64,000 bases of DNA, from assembly GCF_002865585.1 (NCBI RefSeq), contig NZ_CP025581.1, positions 124,001 through 188,000 on the forward strand. Reading direction: 5' to 3'. A program made the position numbers and the translations under genes. Source of the stretch: Nocardioides houyundeii (GTDB lineage: Bacteria; Actinomycetota; Actinomycetes; Propionibacteriales; Nocardioidaceae). The stretch's first letter is position 1; every line of letters begins with the position of its first letter. The notes beneath the pieces were generated by a model. The model had not been told where the DNA came from and did not search any database. It saw nothing but the letters and a program-made list of their open reading frames with translations. This document shows positions 1 to 7,487 of this stretch, in pieces.

Positions 1-597
1 AGTGACGACGTCAGCGAGTCGTTGCTCGGGCGCGCGGAGGCGATGGCGCGGGACCTGGCGGCCCGGGGCCCGGTGGAGGAGATCCCGCACGTGGCCGCTT
101 GGCGGGAGGCCTACCGCGCCTTCGGTGCGAAGCCGCAACGCACCCGCAACAGCCTCGAGGCGCTCCTGAGGCGGGCCCCTGGCGGGCTGCCGCGCGTCAA
201 CCGGCTCACCGATGTCTACAACGCGATCAGCGTGCTGCACCAGGTCCCACTCGGCGGTGAGGACCTCACCCGCTACGCCGGCTCACCGCGCCTGGTGCGC
301 AGCGACGGCACGGAGCCGTTCGACACCACGGCCGGAGGGGAGATGGTCACCGAGCACCCCGAGGTGGGGGAAGTGGTGTGGTGCGACGACTCCGGCGTCA
401 CCTGCCGCCGCTGGAACTGGCGGCAGGGACGACGGACCCAGCTGCACGACGGCACCACGACCGCCCTGTTCATCATGGACGCGCTCGACCCGATGACCGA
501 CGACGCCCTGACAGCGGCCGCGGACGACCTCGTGGGGCACCTCGGGCCCGACGTCGTCTCCGCTCGAAGGCTCATCGCGCCCACGACGAGCCGCTGA
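1..597 (+). CDS. B3/B4 domain protein (tRNA-editing fold), 5' end cut by window edge
   Basis: The frame is open from base 1 to the stop at 595-597, so the true start probably lies before the window; a TTG at 22 is the only start-like codon near the edge. The visible product (about 198 residues) resembles the B3/B4 domain of the phenylalanyl-tRNA synthetase beta chain, which clears mischarged tRNA in the synthetase and also occurs alone as a small cytoplasmic protein in actinobacteria. Recognisable parts are NRLTDVYNAISVLH, then GGEDLTRYAG and the C-terminal HDGTTTALFIMDAL. Activity on aminoacyl-tRNA is inferred from the fold; the substrate cannot be read from the sequence. It converges on the DUF3099 gene 13 bases away. 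Confidence 0.8.
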   Translation, partial: SDDVSESLLGRAEAMARDLAARGPVEEIPHVAAWREAYRAFGAKPQRTRNSLEALLRRAPGGLPRVNRLTDVYNAISVLHQVPLGGEDLTRYAGSPRLVRSDGTEPFDTTAGGEMVTEHPEVGEVVWCDDSGVTCRRWNWRQGRRTQLHDGTTTALFIMDALDPMTDDALTAAADDLVGHLGPDVVSARRLIAPTTSR

Positions 598-610
598 GGA
601 GCCGGGTCCG

Positions 611-847
611 TCAGTGGTCCTCGCCCCAGTTTGCGACCAGGACGGCGACCGGCGGGATGACCGCGGCGACGGCCGACATGGCCACAGCTGCCGTGGTGGA
701 CCACAGCCGGACCAGGCACCAGGCCAGCACCAGCAGCACCAGGCAGGTGCCCATCAGCGCGAAGTACCAGTGCCGGCGTCTGCGCAGGCGCTCGCTCTGT
801 GCCTCACGGACGGCGCTCACCGAGGTGCGCCGAGGGTCTCGTCTCAT
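611..847 (-). CDS. DUF3099-type small membrane protein
   Basis: A 78-residue protein with a basic N-terminus (several Arg, ending RRRRHWYFAL) followed by two hydrophobic segments at about residues 28-48 and 52-72 and a short acidic tail. This is the layout of the actinobacterial DUF3099 family, small inner-membrane proteins of unknown function. The ATG at 845-847 overlaps the stop of the upstream S51 peptidase gene in an ATGA junction, so the two are probably co-transcribed and translationally coupled. No function is assigned. Confidence 0.78.
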   Translation of the reverse strand: MRRDPRRTSVSAVREAQSERLRRRRHWYFALMGTCLVLLVLAWCLVRLWSTTAAVAMSAVAAVIPPVAVLVANWGEDH

Positions 848-1512
848 CGCGATTGCTCGAAGTGCCGCCACTTCCCCTCGGAGACCACCTCGACGGCTCC
901 CTCGACGACCTTGATGGCCGTCTGCTCGTCGATGGCGTACGACGGGACGCCGAGGTCCGCGGCCCAGCGCTCGGCGTGGGCCATGGTGTTGGTCGGGAAC
1001 AGGTCCAGGTGCGGGAAGATGGAGAAGTCGACGACTCCCAGGGTGCGGTCGTCCGACGCGGACGGCCACTCCACGAAGTAGTCCCCGATCCGGGGCGTCA
1101 GCACCATGCTCCCGGCGCTGACCCCCACCCAGACCGTGTCGGCCAGGGACGGCAGCAGGTCGGCCAGGCTGGACTCCCGCATCCAGTGGCACAGGTACGT
1201 CGCGTCCCCGCCGTCGACCAGCAGCACGTCGGCCTCCCGGACCCACGGCACCCACCGGTCCGCGCCGATGGTGGGCAGCGCGGTGAGCTCCAGCACGCCG
1301 AGGGAGGACCAGCCCAGACCGGTCTGGGGCTGCCAGGTGGGCCCGGCGGCGATGAGGCCGCGGACCGATGCCGGTCCGCACATCGGGTGGCCCCACTGGG
1401 CGGTCGGGATGCACAGGGCGTGGGACTCCGCGACCGGCTTGCCCAGGAGCTCCTCCAGGGCGGAGTGGATGCTGGGATTCGTGACGCCGCCTGAGGTGAG
1501 CAAGAGCTTCAC
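844..1512 (-). CDS. Peptidase S51 / dipeptidase E-like protein
   Basis: A 222-residue cytoplasmic protein of the PepE (S51) family, serine peptidases on a glutamine-amidotransferase-like fold; characterised members cleave Asp-X dipeptides or cyanophycin dipeptides. The nucleophile elbow GVSAGSM puts the catalytic Ser at 132; GGDATYL lies at 101-107 and FPHLD, with a likely catalytic His at 168, follows. The GTG start at 1510-1512 is preferred over longer in-frame options because a good GGAGG ribosome site sits six bases upstream and residues KLLLTSGGV match the family N-terminus. It is first of a two-gene unit with the DUF3099 gene. The substrate is unknown. Confidence 0.87.
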   Translation of the reverse strand: MKLLLTSGGVTNPSIHSALEELLGKPVAESHALCIPTAQWGHPMCGPASVRGLIAAGPTWQPQTGLGWSSLGVLELTALPTIGADRWVPWVREADVLLVDGGDATYLCHWMRESSLADLLPSLADTVWVGVSAGSMVLTPRIGDYFVEWPSASDDRTLGVVDFSIFPHLDLFPTNTMAHAERWAADLGVPSYAIDEQTAIKVVEGAVEVVSEGKWRHFEQSR

Positions 1513-1634
1513 GGGTGCCTCCGAGTGGGCCGTGTGCGAGGCCCCGGCAGGGACCCGGTGATCTGGGGATCGTAGTGCGGCGATCCTTCTCCGGGACACC
1601 CTTGAGTCGGCGCGCGTTCGCGGCAGGTCAGCGC

Positions 1635-1640
1635 TATGGT
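1635..1640 (+). promoter_or_regulatory. Putative -10 box of a leaderless promoter
   Basis: TATGGT lies 8 bases before the ATG at 1649, where transcription would begin at or next to the start codon. No ribosome site precedes this start. Part of a pattern repeated at many genes in the window. Confidence 0.4.
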
Positions 1641-1648
1641 CGCTGGGC

Positions 1649-2353
1649 ATGGACATGCTGCGGGGCGAGCAGATCGCCGAGGCCGACCTCACCGAGTGGC
1701 GCAAGCTGGCTCAGGGGCTGCATGCGCGGTACCTGGTGGACGGCTTCGACGCCGGCGCCAGGTTCATCGCCACGCTGGGTCATGTGGGCGACGCGGTCGG
1801 TCACTACCCACGGGTGTCGATGGGCAAGGGGTACGTCGACCTGAAGCTGGTCAGCGACGACGCCATCTACCGCGACGACGACGGCACCGAGTACGTCGTC
1901 GAATGGGTGACCCAGCAGGACGTCGACCTCGCGCGACGGATCACCGAGGTCGCCGCCGATCACGAGCTGGAGGCAGACCCGGCCTCGGTGTGCGACATCG
2001 AGCTGGGCCTCGACACGGCGCGCTCGGCGACCATCGCTCCGGTGTGGGCCGCGCTGCTGACCGGGAGCGCCGAGTCCCAGGGACGCGGCACCCCGAGCGA
2101 TGAGATCCGAGATGCCACGGGGCGGGTGCCGAACCTCTGGTTCGGGGACGACGAGCCCGAGGCCTCGGGTCAGCGGTTCCACGTCGAGGTCTACGTCGCA
2201 CCCGAGGCGGCCGAGCAACGGATCGCCGCCGCTGTCGCTGCTGGCGGCATCGTCGTCGACGACAGCGACGCGCCCTCACTCACGGTGATCGCCGACCAGG
2301 ACGGCAACAGGGGAGTCCTCTGCGTCGCCGCGCCCGCGGCGAAGAAGGACTGA
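1649..2353 (+). CDS. Pterin-4a-carbinolamine dehydratase-like / glyoxalase-like fusion
   Basis: A 234-residue two-domain protein. Residues about 1-105 resemble 4a-hydroxytetrahydrobiopterin dehydratase (PCD/DCoH): helix with DLTEWRKLAQGLHARY, then GARFIATLGHVGDAVGHYPRV and YVDLKLVSDD, ending LARRITEVAADHELEAD. The usual active-site HHPD is reduced to GHYPRV, so dehydratase activity is doubtful. Residues about 110-230 form a glyoxalase/VOC-like domain (CDIELGLDT, FHVEVYVAPEAAEQRIAAAVAAGG, LTVIADQDGNRGVLC). Fusions of these two domains are familiar in actinobacteria but their substrate is not known to me. It is divergent from the S51 gene, with a leaderless-type start. Confidence 0.82.
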   Translation: MDMLRGEQIAEADLTEWRKLAQGLHARYLVDGFDAGARFIATLGHVGDAVGHYPRVSMGKGYVDLKLVSDDAIYRDDDGTEYVVEWVTQQDVDLARRITEVAADHELEADPASVCDIELGLDTARSATIAPVWAALLTGSAESQGRGTPSDEIRDATGRVPNLWFGDDEPEASGQRFHVEVYVAPEAAEQRIAAAVAAGGIVVDDSDAPSLTVIADQDGNRGVLCVAAPAAKKD

Positions 2354-2396
2354 GCGCTCCACGCCCCACCTGCAGGACGAGCCGGATGACGATGCC

Positions 2397-2582
2397 TCAG
2401 GGCACGCAGAACTCGTTGCCTTCGGGATCCACCATGACGACGTGTCCGAGCGCCCCGTCGTAGTGCTCTTCCCGGACCATGCTGGCGCCGAGGGCCACCA
2501 GCTCGGGAACCCTGGCCCGGATCAACTGCTCCCGTTCGGCCACGTCCCAGGGCCCTTCGTCCGTCTGCTGGGCAGACGACCA
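2397..2582 (-). pseudogene. C-terminal remnant of a VOC/glyoxalase-like protein
   Basis: Reading from about 2582 down to the TGA at 2397-2399 gives about 61 residues that match the C-terminal half of a VOC-superfamily protein: DVAEREQLIRARVPELVALG, then HVVMVDPEGNEFCVP just before the stop. Upstream the frame stays open but no family-like N-terminal half or start codon is present, so only a tail survives. Possibly a relic of an insertion or deletion in the decayed zone that runs to 6.1 kb. The 5' boundary is approximate. Confidence 0.62.
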
Positions 2583-2675
2583 TGCCCGGCCACGGCCCGC
2601 CGAGGGCGAGCAGTCGTTGCGGCGCGGAGCGCCCTGCCTGGTGACCCCGCTGGTTCGTGACCCTCGTCGGCGTCG

Positions 2676-3887
2676 TCAGGGGCCGAGCCGCAGCACGAGC
2701 CGTACGACGAGGCCCGCGACGAGCGCCCAGAACGCCGCCCCCACGCCCGCGACGGCGATGCCCGAGGCGGCGGTGGCGAAGGTGACGACGGCCGGGACGT
2801 GCTCGCTCGGGTCCGCGAGCGCGGCCCGCAGCGAGGCGGCGAGAGTCCCGAGGAGAGCGAGTCCGGCGACGGCGGCCAGCACTCCGGCGGGGGCCAGCGA
2901 CACCAGCGTGCCGAAGGCGGACGACGCGACGCCGAGACCGATGACCACCACCCCGCAGGTCACGCTGGCGATCCACCGGCGGGAGCGGTCGGGGCCGGCC
3001 TCTGGGCCAGCGGCGAGCGCAGCGCTGATAGCGGCCAGGTTGATCGCGTGCCCGCCCGCCGGTGCCCCGGCCAGGGTGCCCACGCCGGTGACCAGCATCG
3101 CTCGGCGCCAGGGCACGGCGTACCCGAGCCCCTTCATCACGGCGACGCCGGGGACGTTCTGCGAGGCCATCGTCACCAGGTAGAGGGGGAGCGCGATCCC
3201 GATCAGTCCCGCGACGGTGAACGCCGGCGTCGTGAGCTCAAGGCGCGGCACCAGGGACGCCGTGTCGACGGCGCGCCCGGAGACGGCCAGGTCGACCGTG
3301 ATCACCGCCGTGGCGGCGAGGAAAGCCAGCGGTGCGGCGAACCTCGGAGCGAACCGGACCCCGAGCAGCCAGGCGACCACGATGGGCGCGATCGCCGCGG
3401 GGTTGTCGGCGAGCCCGACGACCGGACCGAGGCAGAGCTGGAAGAGGATCCCGGCGAGCATTGCCTGGGCGATCGAGGTCGGGATCCTGGCGATGAGCCG
3501 TCCGAGCTGGGGGAGTAGCCCGGTGAGCACGATCAGGAGGCCCGTGACCAGGAAGGCGCCGACCGCGGCGGGCCAGCCGCCCGCGACCGTGCCCGTGGTG
3601 ACCAGCAGCGCCGCGCCGGGCGTCGACCAGGCAGAGGTGATCGGCAGCCTGGTCGTGAGGGCGAGCAAGATCGAGGCGAGGCCCATCGTGACGCTGACCG
3701 CGAGCAGTCCGCTCGACGCCTGTGCGGTGGTCGCGCCAACGGCCTCGAGTCCGGCGAGGACGACCACGAAGGCGCTGGTGAAGCCGACCAGGCCCGAGAC
3801 GATCCCGGCGGAGACCGGCTGGAGCAGTACGCCGCGCTGTGGAGGCGCGGAGTCAGCCGGAGGGCGGTCGTCGGTCGCGTCGCGCAT
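2676..3887 (-). CDS. benE: BenE-family benzoate/H+ symporter-like permease
   Basis: A 403-residue hydrophobic protein with about 11-12 membrane segments. The N-terminal block QPVSAGIVSGLVGFTSAFVV, then SAWSTPGAALLVTTG and PAGGHAINLAAISAALAAGP are typical of BenE, an inner-membrane aromatic-acid/proton symporter family first described beside benzoate catabolic genes. No benzoate dioxygenase or other aromatic pathway gene lies nearby, so the substrate is only inferred. Length and segment order are normal and the gene looks intact. A collapsed second copy lies at 5654-5893, including some of the same upstream sequence. Confidence 0.88.
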   Translation of the reverse strand: MRDATDDRPPADSAPPQRGVLLQPVSAGIVSGLVGFTSAFVVVLAGLEAVGATTAQASSGLLAVSVTMGLASILLALTTRLPITSAWSTPGAALLVTTGTVAGGWPAAVGAFLVTGLLIVLTGLLPQLGRLIARIPTSIAQAMLAGILFQLCLGPVVGLADNPAAIAPIVVAWLLGVRFAPRFAAPLAFLAATAVITVDLAVSGRAVDTASLVPRLELTTPAFTVAGLIGIALPLYLVTMASQNVPGVAVMKGLGYAVPWRRAMLVTGVGTLAGAPAGGHAINLAAISAALAAGPEAGPDRSRRWIASVTCGVVVIGLGVASSAFGTLVSLAPAGVLAAVAGLALLGTLAASLRAALADPSEHVPAVVTFATAASGIAVAGVGAAFWALVAGLVVRLVLRLGP

Positions 3888-4041
3888 GTCGTCCCTCCGG
3901 CTCTCTCACCCGAGGGACACCCAGGCGGTCGACGTCTCTCCCGCGCTCCACGCCGGTCAGTCCGGCCACGCCAGTCGCGACGTCAGGCTATCCGCGCGAG
4001 GCGGTGCCCGAGGAGTGCGGGCACCGCCTCCGGAGCCGCAT

Positions 4042-5048
4042 TCAGCGCTGGGCCAGGAACGCGTCCAGGTCGACGCCTGCCTTGCGCGCCGCCTTGCGGG
4101 CTGCGGGGGTGGTCAGGTCGGGCAGGACGAACTCCTCGGGCTCGATGCTGCGGTCGGCCTCGGCGTACTGCCGCTGGGTCTGGGCCAGGGCCTCGGCCTG
4201 GGTGGCGGCCTTGGCGAGCAGGGCGGCGTCGGCGGTCACGGCTGCTCCGGTGAGCAGGCCGCTGACGGCCGGCGTGTAGCCGCCGGAGTGGCCGGCGACG
4301 TTGGGGTGGAAGCTCTCGCCGACCGGGACGGACAGGTTGGTGAGCCAGGCCGGACTGTCGCAGACGGCGTGTCCGATGAATCGGCTGGTCGGGTTGGCGA
4401 ACGAGAAGCCACGTGCCGCTGCAGCGGCGGCCAGTCGGGCGTTGAGCTGGTCAGCGGTCTGGTTGAGCCGGGTCTGCTCGGCCGGTGAGAACCAGGTGAG
4501 GGCGCTGCAGTCCTCGCCCATGAAGATCCGCGGGTAGCCCACCACCACCACCTTGGCGTTGGGTGCCTTGCTCCGGATGCTGGCGTAGAGGGTGCCCAGC
4601 GCTCCGGGCAGCGTGTTGGAGATGTAGGCCTGGGCGGTGTTGATCTTGCCGTCGCAGTTGCTCGCCCAGGCTGGGAGCGCGCACGCGGTGATCACGTCGG
4701 CGAAGCCTGCGTCGTTGCCGCCGACCGAGATGGAGACGTAGTTGGTGGTGGCGGTCAGGGCGCTGAGCTGGGTGTTGGTGACGTCGGGGATCTTCGCCCC
4801 CCGCAGGCCCGGAAGTTCAGCGAATAGCCGCGGGCGATGGCGATCAGCGACGGGAACGCCGCCGTCGAGCGCTTGCACGAGGTGCCGTCGTCGATGTAGC
4901 TGCGGGTGCCGGTGCCCGAGGAGTAGGAGTCCCCCAGGGCGACGTACGTGGGAGGTGCTGCCTGCGCGACTGGCGCGGTGAGCAGTGAAGCCGTCAGCAC
5001 GGTGGCGGCGATGCCGGCGAGGTGCGCGAGTGCGCGATTCAGGGCCAT
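4042..5048 (-). pseudogene. Secreted SGNH/GDSL hydrolase (lipase/esterase), one frameshift
   Basis: The ATG at 5046-5048 begins a Sec signal peptide (MALNRALAHLAGIAATVLTAS, likely cut after AQA at about residue 30) and block I, ALGDSYSSG, with the nucleophile Ser. The frame breaks at a run of six C on the + strand (4797-4802), after FRACGG; one added base restores AKIPDVTNTQLSAL and the rest of the protein. Block III (GGNDAG) and block V (ESFHPNVAGH, catalytic His) are intact in the second frame. Repaired, it would be about 335 residues and fit actinobacterial secreted SGNH esterases acting on lipids or cell-wall esters. Either a real one-base loss or a base-calling error; the rest shows no decay. 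A CRP-type site lies 29 bases upstream. Confidence 0.86.
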
Positions 5049-5076
5049 GCGATGTCCTCCGGAAGCAACCCCGTAA

Positions 5077-5092
5077 TGTGATGTAGGTCACA
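5077..5092. promoter_or_regulatory. CRP/GlxR-type operator
   Basis: TGTGA-N6-TCACA with perfect half-sites, the consensus bound by cAMP-dependent CRP/GlxR regulators of actinobacteria. It lies 29-44 bases upstream of the SGNH hydrolase ATG, so it may overlap the promoter. A second perfect copy is at 18249-18264. Confidence 0.6.
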
Positions 5093-5198
5093 CTAGGACC
5101 TGGTGAGCTTGGTCAGCAATGGATGCTTCGGCGGGACCGCACCGGCGTCAGCCCGCTCCTCGTGTGCCCTCCCTCGCGTGGCGTGAGCGAACGCACCG

Positions 5199-5405
5199 TC
5201 ACTGCCTCGATCCCAGTGCAGCGTGCCAGTAGCGCGCGTTCTCGCTCCCGGTGCGGAGGATCGCGTCCTCAGCGAGCGCCTCTGGCCAGAACTCGACCAG
5301 GTAGAAGTCCACGACCTCAGGAGCGAGCTCGTCCGCCGGCCCGGCGTCCCTGCCTCGCGCACTCACCCGGACCCGGTAGCTCCCGGCCGGCAGGTTGAGG
5401 GACCG
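5199..5405 (-). pseudogene. C-terminal fragment of an unrecognised conserved actinobacterial protein
   Basis: From about 5405 to the TGA at 5199-5201 the minus strand encodes about 68 residues, LNLPAGSYRVRVSARGRD ... EVVDFYLVEFWPEALAED ... ENARYWHAALGSRQ, which reads like the C-terminal part of a widespread hypothetical actinobacterial protein. I recognise the segment but know no function. Immediately upstream the strand changes to sequence that makes sense only on the other strand (5395-5601), so the gene has been truncated by a rearrangement rather than starting here. Confidence 0.55.
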
Positions 5406-5601
5406 CTCGGGCTGCAAGCCCGTGAAGTTCTTGCAGGTCGACGACAACACCTTGCGCGTGGTGCTGAAGCGCAAGCAGGTCATGAAAGGCGCCAAGGTGG
5501 TGAAGTGGCGGGCCGCCACCTACGTCCCCACCCCTCAAGGGACCGGTTCGTACGATCCGCTCGGGGCGAGCGACAACTCCTTCTTCACCTGGAAGCCCTG
5601 A
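5395..5601 (+). pseudogene. C-terminal fragment of an unknown protein, probably secreted
   Basis: An open + frame ending at the TGA 5599-5601 encodes KFLQVDDNTLRVVLKRKQVM ... KVVKWRAATYVPTPQGTG ... SDNSFFTWKP, a beta-rich tail like those of secreted actinobacterial proteins. There is no ribosome site or convincing start; the in-frame TTG at 5395 lies inside the opposite-strand fragment ending near 5405. It therefore looks like the tail of a gene whose 5' part is gone. No family is assigned. Confidence 0.42.
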
Positions 5602-5653
5602 GTTCACAGGGCTACACCAGTGGGGCGGACCAGGGGCAGTGGACGGCGAACAA

Positions 5654-5893
5654 TCAGACGACGACGACGAACGAGGCGACGGCCGTGTGCCAACCGCCGG
5701 CGCCCACGCCGCTGGCCGCCTGCGCGGTGGTCGTGCCCACCCCTTCGAGGCCGGCGAGGACGACGACGGAGGCGCTGCTGAAGCCCGCCGGGCCCGCGAC
5801 CACCCCGTAGGCGGGCTGGAGCATCCCGCAGCCCCTACCGCAGGGCGCCGCCCGTGCCGTCGGGGCTGGGGGATCGTCGGTCTATCTGCGCAC
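5654..5893 (-). pseudogene. Collapsed benE copy (internal deletion plus nonsense codon)
   Basis: Read from the GTG at 5891-5893 down to the TGA at 5654-5656 this 80-codon relic aligns end to end with the intact benE at 2676-3887. It begins V-R-R-stop-T-D-D (benE: M-R-D-A-T-D-D), runs through MLQPAYGVVAGPAG and SVVVLAGLEGVGTTTAQAAS, which matches the first membrane segments of benE, then jumps to GVGAGGWHTAVASFVVVV, which resembles the last membrane segment. About 320 residues are missing between the two ends. Upstream bases 5900-5945 also resemble the region before benE (3890-3945). A decayed duplicate of the locus, not a functional gene. Confidence 0.75.
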
Positions 5894-6102
5894 TCGTTCC
5901 TCCGGCTCGGGGACCGAAGGGCACCCAGGCGGACGATCTCTCCCACGTGCTTGATGCCGGTCGGGACTAGCTCCCGCCAGCTGCGGGCAGCCCGCACCAT
6001 CGAACTGCGGTACGAAGTTCGACCCTTGAAACGCAGATTTAACTCGAAAATCAGACTGGTGTGGGCCATAAGCGTTGACATTCGAACTTAATGGGTGCGA
6101 GG

Positions 6103-6131
6103 TTCCTCACACTGTTCACGAGTGTGAGGAA
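6103..6131 (+). promoter_or_regulatory. Perfect inverted repeat covering the ribosome site of the glutamine synthetase-like gene
   Basis: TTCCTCACAC (6103-6112) and GTGTGAGGAA (6122-6131) form a perfect 10-base dyad with a 9-base spacer. The right arm includes GAGGAA (6126-6131), a plausible ribosome site 8 bases before the ATG at 6140. It could be a protein operator or an RNA hairpin hiding the ribosome site. A TTGACA hexamer lies at 6075-6080, but no convincing -10 box follows it. Confidence 0.6.
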
Positions 6132-6139
6132 GCAAACTG

Positions 6140-7486
6140 ATGGTGGATGTGGCCAAGTTGAGCGCGGACCTACAGGAGCAGGGCGTGGAATTCGTCTTCG
6201 GCTACTACGTGGACATCCACGGCGTGCCCAAGAGCAAGTGCGTCCCCATCGCCTCCTTGCCGTCCATGGCCAAGGGATCAGAGCTCTACACCGTCGGGGC
6301 CCTCGAGGGGATGGGCGATCTCGGTCCGCACGAGGACGAGTGCGCGGGTATCCCCGACCTGGAGAAGCTGGTCGTGCTTCCATGGGATCCGCGGTTTGCC
6401 CTGGTGCCTTCGCAGCTTCAGTTGAACGGCGTGCCGTACGAGCAGGACTCCCGCAACATGCTGCAACGTCAGGTCGACCGCGCGAGGGACCTCGGGTTCA
6501 CAGTCAACGTGGGGATCGAGCCCGAGTTCTACGTCGTCCGCGAGACGCCGACCGGCTGGGAGCCCTTTGTTGCCTCCGACGCCCTGAACTCGCCCACGCG
6601 CGGCTACGACCTGGAAGCGACCATTCTCTCTGAGCCCTTCATCGGCCCGATGGCGCGGTACATGAACGACCTGAACTGGGGTCTGTACTCCTTCGACCAC
6701 GAGGGAGGAGACGGGCAGTACGAGTTCAACTTCGCCTACACCGATGCCATGTCGATGGCGGACCGGATGACGCTCTTCCGCCTGATGGCCAAGCATGTGG
6801 CTCGCCAGGTTGGTTGCATCGCCACGTTCATGGCCAAGCCGTTCCAAGACGATTTCGGCTCCGCCGCTCACATCAACATCAGCATCGCGTCCGTCGAGAC
6901 CGGCGAGAATCTCTTCGCCCATGCCGACGGCAGCGCTGCCTACAGCGACCTGGCAGGCCACTTCACCGCAGGGGTCCTGCGGCACGCCGACGCCATCAGC
7001 GCCGTGGTCTCGCCCACGGTCAACTCCTACAAGCGCTTCACGAGCAAGGGCTTCATGGATGAAATCTCCTGGGCGCCCGTCTTCCGGGCCTGGGGCAACA
7101 ACAACCGGACCCTGATGTGCCGTATGCCCGTCAACCGTCATTGTCTGGAAGTGCGTACCGCCGATGCGTCGGTCAACTACTACCTCGGAATGGCCATGGT
7201 TATCGCGGCTGGACTCGACGGTATCGAGCAGAAGCTGGACGCTGGTGCGCCCGTCAACGTGGATACCTATCTGTTGGACGAGGGTGAGCGGGAGGCTTAT
7301 GGCCTGCTGCCGCTGCCGATGACACTCGACACCGCCCTCGACGCCTTCGAGACAGATGATCTGGCACAGCGGGCGTTCACGCCGGCCTTCCACGCCACCT
7401 ATCTGGCTCACAAGCGGGCGGAGAGCCACGAGTTCCGGTCCGTGGTGACCGACTGGGAGTCCGCTACCTACATGCAGCGGATCTGA
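6140..7486 (+). CDS. Type III glutamate-ammonia ligase-like (glutamine synthetase family)
   Basis: A 448-residue cytoplasmic enzyme of the glutamine synthetase superfamily, closest to the group called type III glutamate-ammonia ligase (GlnT) that also includes gamma-glutamylmethylamide synthetase. Visible family parts: EPEFY (Glu127 and Glu129, metal ligands), GSAAHINIS near 240-248 (the His loop), NSYKRF near 295-300, NNNRTLMCRMP near 320-330 and EVRTADASVNYYLG near 337-350. ATP-dependent gamma-glutamylation of ammonia or an amine is the family reaction. The neighbouring DUF1116, permease and Lrp genes suggest an assimilatory or catabolic role on a specific amine or amino acid rather than central nitrogen assimilation. 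The downstream gene starts one base after the stop. Confidence 0.85.
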   Translation: MVDVAKLSADLQEQGVEFVFGYYVDIHGVPKSKCVPIASLPSMAKGSELYTVGALEGMGDLGPHEDECAGIPDLEKLVVLPWDPRFALVPSQLQLNGVPYEQDSRNMLQRQVDRARDLGFTVNVGIEPEFYVVRETPTGWEPFVASDALNSPTRGYDLEATILSEPFIGPMARYMNDLNWGLYSFDHEGGDGQYEFNFAYTDAMSMADRMTLFRLMAKHVARQVGCIATFMAKPFQDDFGSAAHINISIASVETGENLFAHADGSAAYSDLAGHFTAGVLRHADAISAVVSPTVNSYKRFTSKGFMDEISWAPVFRAWGNNNRTLMCRMPVNRHCLEVRTADASVNYYLGMAMVIAAGLDGIEQKLDAGAPVNVDTYLLDEGEREAYGLLPLPMTLDTALDAFETDDLAQRAFTPAFHATYLAHKRAESHEFRSVVTDWESATYMQRI

Positions 7487-7487
7487 G

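Noticed and set aside
2442..2660. + strand open frame of 72 codons near the VOC relic
   Set aside because: It is antisense to the clearly recognisable VOC C-terminal tail (VDPEGNEFCVP) and has no domain or ribosome site.
4797..4802. Programmed ribosomal frameshifting at the SGNH hydrolase or the other broken genes
   Set aside because: Seven unrelated sites share only a G/C run and a one-base loss, without slippery heptamers, stimulatory stems or conserved use in these families. Sequencing error or mutation is simpler.
6075..6103. Full sigma-70-type promoter from TTGACA at 6075 before the glutamine synthetase-like gene
   Set aside because: The -35 match is perfect, but no reasonable -10 hexamer lies 16-19 bases downstream, so only the hexamer is noted.
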